Shown: piece after piece, positions 1 to 4,745 of the stretch
How the letters are laid out: every line of letters starts with the position of its first letter
How positions within the stretch are numbered: the stretch's first letter is position 1
Origin: Candidatus Pacearchaeota archaeon CG10_big_fil_rev_8_21_14_0_10_30_48
Lineage (GTDB): Archaea > Nanobdellota > Nanobdellia > Pacearchaeales > GW2011-AR1
Assembly (NCBI GenBank): GCA_002763155.1
Contig: PFCU01000020.1
Span: 1,825 to 7,847, forward strand
DNA: 6,023 nucleotides
Reading direction: 5' to 3'
Translations under genes and position numbers: made by a program
The notes under the pieces: model-generated
What the model was told of the DNA's origin: nothing
The model's database searches: none
Seen by the model: only the letters and a program-made list of their open reading frames with translations

Positions 1-2
1 TG

Positions 3-65
3 TTTGGAGTAGGATCTACTCTTTTATTTGGAAGTTATATTTTAAGAAATTATAAAAGAAATTAG
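3..65 (+). CDS. C-terminal end of a plus-strand gene, possibly a membrane protein (partial)
   Basis: Frame 3 is open from the left edge to a TAG stop at 63-65. It reads FGVGSTLLFGSYILRNYKRN, a glycine-containing hydrophobic stretch followed by a basic tail. That would suit the last transmembrane helix of a membrane protein with a cytoplasmic C-terminus. The other two plus frames stop at 10-12 and at 53-55, and the frame-2 reading looks less natural. The end would converge on the CBS gene (stop at 79) with a 13-nt gap, a spacing similar to the other convergent pair in this window. Only 20 residues are visible, so no family can be named and even the coding status is uncertain. Confidence 0.45.
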   Translation, partial: FGVGSTLLFGSYILRNYKRN

Positions 66-78
66 TGATATAAGATAA

Positions 79-642
79 CTACATAGCATCTTTACAAGAT
101 TCACAAATCATTCTGCCGTCGATTGTTTCTAAAATATCAAAATTACCACAATCTTCGCAAGGGGATTCTATGAAGTTTCCTGAAGAAGCAGATTCACTTC
201 TTTTTAATTTTTCAGATTCTTCTCTTATCTTTTCAAACTCTCTTGATTCTTGAAATATAGAAGGAATAAATTTCACAACGTCTTTTAGTGTAACATAACC
301 GACTATTTTTTTATTTGAAATTACCGGCATTCTTCTTAATTTATTTCGATTTAGTTTTTCTAATGCTTCGGTTAAAGTTGCTTCGGGTTTTATTGTGATA
401 ACTTTTTTTGTTGCAATGTCTTTTGCTTTTACATCATGGAGGTCTTTGAATTTTTTCTTAGCTATTGCCCACACAATATCTTTTTCAGTTATTATTCCTT
501 TCAAATCATCACCCTCTTTCAAAATTATTGAACCAACTCGGTTTTTCACCATTGATTTGGAAGTATCATACAATGAGGCATTAGGACTAACGTAAGTGAA
601 TTTCCTTGTCATTACATCTCCTACACGGATTTTTTCTGACAT
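79..642 (-). CDS. Tandem CBS-domain protein with C-terminal zinc ribbon
   Basis: This 187-residue, probably cytoplasmic protein has two CBS motifs forming one Bateman module. CBS1 covers about residues 7-66 and contains GIITEKDIV (49-57). CBS2 covers about 71-128 and contains GYVTLKDVV (115-123). A charged, probably helical linker (about 129-155) leads to a zinc ribbon with Cys162, Cys165, Cys180 and Cys183 (CX2C-X14-CX2C). CBS pairs usually bind adenine nucleotides or related ligands and act as sensors; the ribbon could bind a partner or nucleic acid. No enzymatic domain is attached, so the target is unknown. The start is supported by a TATA element 21-31 nt upstream and the absence of a ribosome binding site. 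The upstream same-strand gene is 80 bp away, so this is probably a separate transcript. Confidence 0.9.
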   Translation of the reverse strand: MSEKIRVGDVMTRKFTYVSPNASLYDTSKSMVKNRVGSIILKEGDDLKGIITEKDIVWAIAKKKFKDLHDVKAKDIATKKVITIKPEATLTEALEKLNRNKLRRMPVISNKKIVGYVTLKDVVKFIPSIFQESREFEKIREESEKLKRSESASSGNFIESPCEDCGNFDILETIDGRMICESCKDAM

Positions 643-662
643 TAATATTGTAGGTACTTAAT

Positions 663-673
663 CTTTATATATT
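663..673 (-). promoter_or_regulatory. TATA box for the CBS/zinc-ribbon gene
   Basis: On the minus strand this reads aatatataaag, lying 21-31 nt before the ATG at 642. In archaea transcription starts roughly 25 nt downstream of the TATA centre, so the transcript would begin at or within a few bases of the start codon. No purine-rich ribosome binding site lies between. The promoter role is inferred from position and sequence. Confidence 0.65.
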
Positions 674-694
674 TGACGATTGTTAGGTTTTATT

Positions 695-699
695 AAAAA
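695..699 (-). terminator. Possible oligo-T terminator after the 723-1178 gene
   Basis: Five consecutive T on the minus strand begin about 24 nt past the stop codon of the upstream hypothetical gene and before the TATA box of the CBS gene. Archaeal RNA polymerase can terminate at short T-tracts without a hairpin. The tract is short in an AT-rich region, so this is a weak call. Confidence 0.25.
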
Positions 700-722
700 G
701 TTATTTTGTTTGAAGAATTATT

Positions 723-1178
723 TTAAACTAGATCAGGATGAAAACTAAAAGGAGGAGTTATTAGAGTTTGGTCAAATTTAATTCCAGTCAATGTTTTATA
801 AACTTCAATAACTTCTTGTCTATCACTTGGTAAATATAAATTATGTTTGATGCCCTCATTGTAACCAGAACTTTCTACTAAAACAAGAAGTGTGCCTAGA
901 TTATATTCTTCTTTTATGCTAAATAATCGGGTAAATATAGATTTATCTTTTCTTGAAGGAACATAAATTTTTGAAGGATTTGAATTGTAAAATGCAAAAT
1001 TTGGTAAATTTCCCCCAGAAAATATTCCTGTCAAGTCAGCATCTTCAGAATAATCGCATATACGAACCTTTCCTTTAATTGTTCGTAAATCAGGAAAAAA
1101 AGGCATTAAATTTTCCAGAATTGTATTTATTTTTCTTTGATGGTTTAATTCTCTTGTTTCAGAAACTGCAGTTTCCAT
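723..1178 (-). CDS. Hypothetical soluble protein, 151 residues
   Basis: I do not recognise a family. The protein begins with a polar, probably helical segment (about residues 8-27). A mixed alpha/beta-looking stretch follows, with a glycine-rich turn (GIFSGG, 51-56) and a strongly hydrophobic strand (LGTLLVLVESSGY, 94-106). The tail is proline- and phenylalanine-containing (PPFSFHP, 142-148). There is no signal peptide, no transmembrane segment and only one cysteine (Cys41), so it is probably cytoplasmic. The start at 1178 is supported by a TATA element 21-30 nt upstream, the same spacing as at the other genes. It is divergent from the thermosome gene across 167 bp. Base composition matches its neighbours. 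It is probably a real gene because promoter and start agree, but no function can be given. Confidence 0.75.
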   Translation of the reverse strand: METAVSETRELNHQRKINTILENLMPFFPDLRTIKGKVRICDYSEDADLTGIFSGGNLPNFAFYNSNPSKIYVPSRKDKSIFTRLFSIKEEYNLGTLLVLVESSGYNEGIKHNLYLPSDRQEVIEVYKTLTGIKFDQTLITPPFSFHPDLV

Positions 1179-1198
1179 ATTTTTAATGTGAAATGAGG

Positions 1199-1208
1199 AT
1201 TTATAAAC
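1199..1208 (-). promoter_or_regulatory. TATA box for the 151-residue hypothetical gene
   Basis: On the minus strand this reads gtttataaat and lies 21-30 nt before the ATG at 1178. No ribosome binding site is visible between it and the start, so a leaderless or nearly leaderless mRNA is expected. Confidence 0.6.
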
Positions 1209-1266
1209 ATTAGGGTATTAGTGGTATTTCTGATAGTTTAACTCTTTAAGATTAATTCCATCGGAG

Positions 1267-1300
1267 ATATTGTGTTAATCATATCAATATTTGGTGTTAA
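1267..1300. promoter_or_regulatory. Candidate operator upstream of the thermosome promoter
   Basis: Two overlapping patterns lie just upstream of the thermosome TATA box. One is a 6-bp inverted repeat, atattg (1267-1272) and caatat (1285-1290), with a 12-nt spacer. The other is a direct repeat of gtgttaa (1272-1278 and 1294-1300), offset by 22 bp or about two helical turns. Archaeal chaperonin genes are commonly heat-induced, so a regulator site here is plausible. Short repeats like these can also arise by chance in AT-rich DNA, and I do not recognise a known heat-shock regulator motif. Confidence 0.25.
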
Positions 1301-1316
1301 CTCGAGTGTATAAATG

Positions 1317-1324
1317 CTTAAAAA
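1317..1324 (+). promoter_or_regulatory. TATA box for the thermosome gene
   Basis: The sequence cttaaaaa lies 22-29 nt before the ATG at 1346, the spacing seen at every other gene in the window. A second TATA-like string, gtataaat (1308-1315), lies about nine bases further upstream. It could be an alternative element giving a leader of about nine nucleotides. No ribosome binding site precedes the start, so leaderless translation is likely. Confidence 0.6.
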
Positions 1325-1345
1325 TTATTTTTTCATTTTCATATT

Positions 1346-2950
1346 ATGAATGATAAACAACCGGTCTATATTTTGCCTGAAAGTTCTCAACGTCTTGTAG
1401 GAAGCGATGCGCAGAGGAATAATATTCTTGCGGCGCGGATTGTCGCAGATACGATTAAAACGACTCTCGGACCGAAGGGAATGGATAAAATGCTTGTTGA
1501 TTCTAGTGGAGATGTGGTGGTTACTAACGACGGTGTTACGATTTTAGAAGAAATGGAAATTGATCATCCTGCTGCTAAAATGATGGTGGAAATTGCGAGG
1601 ACTCAAGAAAACGAAGTCGGCGATGGGACAACAACAGCTGTGATGTTGGCGGGAAAATTATTAGAAAATGCAGAGAAACTTTTGGATAAAAGAATTCATC
1701 CTACAATTATTACTCACGGGTATAATCTGGCTGCGGAAAAATCAATTAATATTTTGAAATCTCTTGCTAGTAGGGTTACAACTGACGACGAAGTTACTTT
1801 GAAACAAGTTGCGATGACTTCGATGACAGGGAAAGGCGTTGAAAATGTCAAGGAAAAATTCGCTGAAATTATTGTTAGTAGCGTTAAACAAATAGAAGAC
1901 TATGGGAAAATTAATTTGGACCATATAAAAATTGAAAAAATTAAAGGAGAGAGAATTAAAGACACAGAGCTTATTTCTGGAATTGTTTTTGATGCAGAGA
2001 AAATTAATATGGATATGCCGGTTAAAATTGATAATGCTAAAATCGCTTTGTTTGATTTTCCTTTGGAACTGAAAAATCCGGAAATTGAGACGAAGATTAA
2101 TGTTTCAACTCCTGAACAATTGCAAAGTTTTATTGATTCAGAGGAACGGATTTTGAAAGCGATGATTTTGAAAATTAAAACTTCTGGAGCGAATGTTATT
2201 TTTTGTCAGAAAGGTATCGACGACATCGCGCAGTATTATTTAACAAAGGCAGGAATTTATTCTTGTAGAAGAGTTTCTAAAGGAGATTTAGAGAAATTGG
2301 CGATGGCTACTGGCGGGAAAATTATTAGTAATTTGAATGAGTTTAATAGTAATGATTTTGGAAGTGCGAAGAGCGTTGAGGAAATTCAGGATAAGCATAA
2401 ATCTATGACTTATGTTCGAGGATGTATAAATCCTAAAGCGATTACGATTCTTATTCGAGGAGGAAGTGACCATGTTTTAGATGAAACTGAAAGAGCGATT
2501 AAGGATGGATTAGGTGATGTTGCGGCGGTGTTAAAAGATGGAATGATTGTTGCAGGAGGGGGCGCGATTGAAATTGAATTAGCAAAAAAATTAAGGGAAT
2601 TTTCGCAAGGGCTTTCAGGAAGGGAGCAATTAGCCGTCGAGGAATTTGCTAACGCGCTCGAATCGATTCCAATTACTTTGGCAGAAAATGCAGGGCTTGA
2701 CCCAATAGATATCTTGACTGAGTTAAAATCAAGACATGATGAAGGGAAAAAAGATTTTGGATTGAATTTATTTACAAATAAAGTTGAGAATACTAAAGAG
2801 GCAGGAATTATTGAACCTCTGAAAGTTAAAACACAAGCAATATCTTCAGCTTCGGAAGTTGCGACAATGATTTTAAGAATTGATGATGTCATTAGTTCTA
2901 GAGATTCTTCGAATAAGAAAGTTAAGTCCGGTTTTAATGGATACGATTAA
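1346..2950 (+). CDS. ths: Thermosome subunit (archaeal group II chaperonin)
   Basis: This 534-residue subunit belongs to the double-ring, ATP-driven chaperonin that folds proteins in the archaeal cytoplasm and closes with a built-in lid. All three TCP-1 signatures are present: KTTLGPKGMDKML (38-50), VTNDGVTILEEMEIDHP (59-75) and QENEVGDGT (87-95). The GDGTTT motif (92-97) contributes the equatorial nucleotide and metal site. Asp387 in ERAIKDGL matches the catalytic aspartate of the intermediate domain, and VAGGGA (402-407) begins the return to the equatorial domain. The apical domain with its lid segment spans roughly 210-365. The equatorial end carries LAENAGLDPIDIL (445-457) and RIDDVI (511-516). 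Length is close to normal, but the Gly/Met-rich tail of many thermosomes is absent; the protein ends in a short polar tail. Only one subunit gene is seen here, so whether the complex is homo- or hetero-oligomeric cannot be told. Confidence 0.97.
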   Translation: MNDKQPVYILPESSQRLVGSDAQRNNILAARIVADTIKTTLGPKGMDKMLVDSSGDVVVTNDGVTILEEMEIDHPAAKMMVEIARTQENEVGDGTTTAVMLAGKLLENAEKLLDKRIHPTIITHGYNLAAEKSINILKSLASRVTTDDEVTLKQVAMTSMTGKGVENVKEKFAEIIVSSVKQIEDYGKINLDHIKIEKIKGERIKDTELISGIVFDAEKINMDMPVKIDNAKIALFDFPLELKNPEIETKINVSTPEQLQSFIDSEERILKAMILKIKTSGANVIFCQKGIDDIAQYYLTKAGIYSCRRVSKGDLEKLAMATGGKIISNLNEFNSNDFGSAKSVEEIQDKHKSMTYVRGCINPKAITILIRGGSDHVLDETERAIKDGLGDVAAVLKDGMIVAGGGAIEIELAKKLREFSQGLSGREQLAVEEFANALESIPITLAENAGLDPIDILTELKSRHDEGKKDFGLNLFTNKVENTKEAGIIEPLKVKTQAISSASEVATMILRIDDVISSRDSSNKKVKSGFNGYD

Positions 2951-2962
2951 TTTATTAGCAAC

Positions 2963-2979
2963 TTTTAAATATCCCATTT
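2963..2979 (+). promoter_or_regulatory. Promoter of the 166-residue hypothetical gene, shared 17-nt block
   Basis: The block ttttaaatatcccattt contains the TATA element tttaaata (2964-2971), 22-29 nt before the ATG at 2993. The same 17 bases recur at 4716-4732 with the TATA element at the identical distance from the start of another gene. The element sits only 13 nt after the thermosome stop codon, so thermosome transcript termination and initiation of this gene must occur in the same 42 bp. Confidence 0.7.
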
Positions 2980-2992
2980 ATTTCTATAGTTT

Positions 2993-3493
2993 ATGAGTGA
3001 AAAAGATAAGGTAACATCACAAAAGGTGAAGTATAACGGAATTTTTAATTTTAAAGAAACTTATCAATTTATATATAGATGGCTTGTTGATGAAGGTTAT
3101 GATGTTGAAGAACAAAAATATCAAGAAGAAATTCAAGGCGATGCAAAAAAACTTGAGATAAAATGGGTTGCTACTAAAAAAATTTCTGATTATTTTAGAA
3201 ATGAAATTAAATTGAAATATATAATTGTTGCATTGAAAAATGTCGAAGTTGAAAAAGATGGGAAGAGGATAAAATCTAATAGTGGGACTTTAGAAATTAA
3301 TTTTACTGGAACTTTAATTAAAGATTATCAAAGCACTTGGGAGAAAAATCCGACGATGAAATTTTTAAGAGGAGTTTATGATAGATATATTGTTGAGGGA
3401 ACAATTGAAAAGTATGAGATTAAACTTTTTAGTGATGTTGAAGATTTATCTGAACAGATAAAAGCTTTTTTAGCGATTGAAGGAAGAAAGTAA
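2993..3493 (+). CDS. Conserved-looking hypothetical protein, 166 residues
   Basis: I cannot assign a function. The protein is highly charged, has no cysteine, no signal peptide and no transmembrane segment, and is therefore probably cytoplasmic. It opens with a polar tail. A helix-like segment with aromatic residues (FNFKETYQFIYRWLVDEG, 18-35) follows. A series of alternating-polarity beta strands comes next: LEIKWVATKK (54-63), YFRNEIKLKYIIVAL (67-81), VEVEKDGKRI (84-93) and TLEINFTGTLIKDY (99-112). The C-terminal half contains WEKNP (116-120), FLRGVYDRYIV (124-134) and a closing helix. The layout resembles lineage-restricted hypothetical proteins of DPANN archaea, but that is an impression from memory. 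A TATA element at the usual spacing supports the start. It follows the thermosome by 42 bp with its own promoter, and its stop is one base from that of the convergent cfa gene. Confidence 0.85.
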   Translation: MSEKDKVTSQKVKYNGIFNFKETYQFIYRWLVDEGYDVEEQKYQEEIQGDAKKLEIKWVATKKISDYFRNEIKLKYIIVALKNVEVEKDGKRIKSNSGTLEINFTGTLIKDYQSTWEKNPTMKFLRGVYDRYIVEGTIEKYEIKLFSDVEDLSEQIKAFLAIEGRK

Positions 3494-3494
3494 A

Positions 3495-4604
3495 TTATCT
3501 TATTGATTTGTAACCATTCTTAACGCCGTTTTTTGACATTATAATCTGCCATAAATGAATTTTTCTTGCTCTAAAAGAACCTGCAGAGGTCAATAAATAA
3601 TATTCCCACATTCTTTTAAATTTTTCATCATAATTTTTTTTAAGTTTTGGCCACGCGTTTTGAAAATTCTTATTCCAAGCCATTAATGTTTTATCATAAT
3701 CAGCTCCAAAATTATGCCAATCTTCAATAACTAGAATTCCTTCAGAAGATTCAGTTATTTGTTTCATAGAAGGTAAAACTCCGTTGGGGAAAATGTATTT
3801 ATCTATCCAAGGGTCGGTTTTTGTGACAGATACACTATTTCCAATTGTGTGTAATAAAAATAATCCGTCTTCTTTTAGGTTTTTTCTTACAATCTCGAAA
3901 TATTCTTTGTAATTTTTTGGACCTACATGTTCGAACATTCCTAAAGAGATAATGTGATCGAATTTTTCATTTACATCTCGGTAATCTTGTAATTTTATTT
4001 CTACATCTAATCCTTTGCATAATCTTTTTGCGAAAGTTACTTGTTCTTTTGAGACAGTTATACCGACGACTTTTGCTTTGTATTTTTCTGAAGCGAATTT
4101 AGCAAAACCTCCCCATCCGCAACCGATGTCTAAAATTTTATCTCCTTTTTTTAATCCTATTTTTTTACAAACTAAATCTAATTTTGCTTCTTGTGCTTCG
4201 TCTAAATTTTTGGCATCTTTCCAATATCCGCAAGTGTAAATCATTCTTTTATCAAGCATAGATTCGTACAAATCATTTCCGATATCATAATGCGCTTTTC
4301 CTATATTGAACGCTAAGGATTTTTTTTGCATATTGAATATTTTTGCTTTTAGATAATGAATTATTAAATTTGGTTTGATTTGTTTATCTAAATTAGAGGA
4401 TAGTAATTTATTCATAAATTCGTCTATTTGTTTTACATCCCACTCTTTGTCCATATAACTTTCTCCTAAACCTAATGAACCTTTAGTTATGACTCTTGAA
4501 TAAAAATTAGGATTATGTATTTGAATATCCCAAGGTTGATTTCCGTTAACTTTTATCCCTGCGTTCAGAAATATTTCCTTGCCTTTTTCTTCTATTTTTT
4601 GCAT
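3495..4604 (-). CDS. cfa: Cyclopropane-fatty-acyl-phospholipid synthase (bacterial Cfa type)
   Basis: Cfa transfers a methylene from S-adenosylmethionine to the cis double bond of an acyl chain within a membrane phospholipid, making a cyclopropane ring. It acts at the cytoplasmic membrane surface. This 369-residue protein is nearly the length of E. coli Cfa (382) and aligns throughout. The N-terminal lipid-associated domain carries GSLGLGESYMD (42-52). The methyltransferase domain has motif I DIGCGWGG (159-166), GMFEHVGPKNY (222-232), LLHTIG (250-255) and EDWHNFGADYDKTLMAW (294-310). It ends with AGSFRARKIHLWQ (341-353). Active-site and bicarbonate-site residues Cys125, Glu225, His252 and Tyr303 correspond to E. 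coli Cys139, Glu239, His266 and Tyr317 at a constant offset of 14. The start is supported by a TATA element 21-30 nt upstream. Codon use is AT-rich like its neighbours. The close match to bacterial enzymes suggests an older transfer from bacteria. Archaeal isoprenoid lipids are not the usual substrate, so the true substrate is open. Confidence 0.96.
   Translation of the reverse strand: MQKIEEKGKEIFLNAGIKVNGNQPWDIQIHNPNFYSRVITKGSLGLGESYMDKEWDVKQIDEFMNKLLSSNLDKQIKPNLIIHYLKAKIFNMQKKSLAFNIGKAHYDIGNDLYESMLDKRMIYTCGYWKDAKNLDEAQEAKLDLVCKKIGLKKGDKILDIGCGWGGFAKFASEKYKAKVVGITVSKEQVTFAKRLCKGLDVEIKLQDYRDVNEKFDHIISLGMFEHVGPKNYKEYFEIVRKNLKEDGLFLLHTIGNSVSVTKTDPWIDKYIFPNGVLPSMKQITESSEGILVIEDWHNFGADYDKTLMAWNKNFQNAWPKLKKNYDEKFKRMWEYYLLTSAGSFRARKIHLWQIIMSKNGVKNGYKSIR
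3529..3534 (+). terminator. Possible T-tract terminator for the 2993-3493 gene, inside the 3' end of cfa
   Basis: Six consecutive T on the plus strand lie about 36 nt past the plus-strand stop, within the coding sequence of the convergent cfa gene. Only one base separates the two stop codons, so any terminator must lie inside the neighbour. Archaeal termination at oligo-T tracts makes this a candidate. A second six-T run (3466-3471) is inside the plus-strand gene itself. Confidence 0.25.
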
Positions 4605-4624
4605 AGTTATTAAGGGAGTTTGGT

Positions 4625-4634
4625 ATTTATAAAA
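4625..4634 (-). promoter_or_regulatory. TATA box for cfa
   Basis: On the minus strand this reads ttttataaat, 21-30 nt before the ATG at 4604. No ribosome binding site lies between, implying a leaderless or nearly leaderless cfa transcript. The archaeal-style promoter shows the gene is wired for the host even if it was acquired from bacteria. Confidence 0.65.
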
Positions 4635-4650
4635 TTATTTCTATATTAAT

Positions 4651-4671
4651 CTAAAAAAATACCTAAAAAAA
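4651..4671. repeat. Two copies of ctaaaaaaa in the cfa divergent region
   Basis: The 9-mer ctaaaaaaa occurs at 4651-4659 and 4663-4671, offset by 12 bp. It lies just upstream of the cfa TATA box and directly beside the 4673-4699 dyad. Phased A-tracts can bend DNA or help a regulator bind. The bases are low in complexity, so this may be only compositional. Confidence 0.35.
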
Positions 4672-4672
4672 G

Positions 4673-4699
4673 TTAGTCTGAAAATAGAATTTAGACTAA
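4673..4699. promoter_or_regulatory. 27-bp dyad between cfa and the envelope gene, candidate operator
   Basis: A perfect 7-bp inverted repeat, ttagtct (4673-4679) and agactaa (4693-4699), is separated by 13 nt. Arm centres are 20 bp apart, about two helical turns, which would suit a dimeric regulator. The dyad ends 17 bp before the shared 17-nt promoter block of the envelope gene and starts about 40 bp upstream of the cfa TATA box. It could act on either gene. Regulatory function is inferred. Confidence 0.35.
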
Positions 4700-4715
4700 A
4701 ATATACCACCAAAAT

Positions 4716-4732
4716 TTTTAAATATCCCATTT
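4716..4732 (+). promoter_or_regulatory. Promoter of the envelope protein gene, shared 17-nt block
   Basis: The block ttttaaatatcccattt is identical to 2963-2979. Its TATA element tttaaata (4717-4724) lies 22-29 nt before the ATG at 4746, exactly the spacing seen before the gene at 2993. This placement also argues for the ATG at 4746. The ATG at 4742 is in another frame that reaches a stop after 16 codons. Confidence 0.7.
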
Positions 4733-4745
4733 TGATAAATTATGT

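Noticed and set aside
7..29. Hairpin gagtag-gat-ctactc followed by ttttattt, resembling an intrinsic terminator
   Set aside because: It lies inside a plausible plus-strand coding end (stop at 63-65), and archaeal termination does not need hairpins. The stem is only 6 bp.
395..595. Plus-strand open frame of 66 codons inside the CBS gene
   Set aside because: It is antisense to conserved CBS-domain codons, and the hydrophobic composition is a by-product of the opposite strand.
1250..1280. Inverted repeat gattaa/ttaatc with a 19-nt spacer
   Set aside because: Six AT-rich bases with a long spacer are expected by chance in this composition.
1300..1307. 8-bp palindrome actcgagt just upstream of the thermosome promoter
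   Set aside because: It is short and does not extend. It was not counted as a separate site.
1742..2473. Shorter minus-strand open frames inside the thermosome gene (1742-1924 and 2288-2473)
   Set aside because: They overlap conserved thermosome codons and encode no recognisable protein.
2410..2892. Minus-strand open frame of 160 codons inside the thermosome gene
   Set aside because: It is antisense to strongly conserved chaperonin coding sequence, with no promoter spacing or recognisable protein. It is a frame shadow.
4015..4239. Plus-strand open frame of 74 codons inside cfa
   Set aside because: It is antisense to the SAM-binding region of cfa, which is plainly coding.
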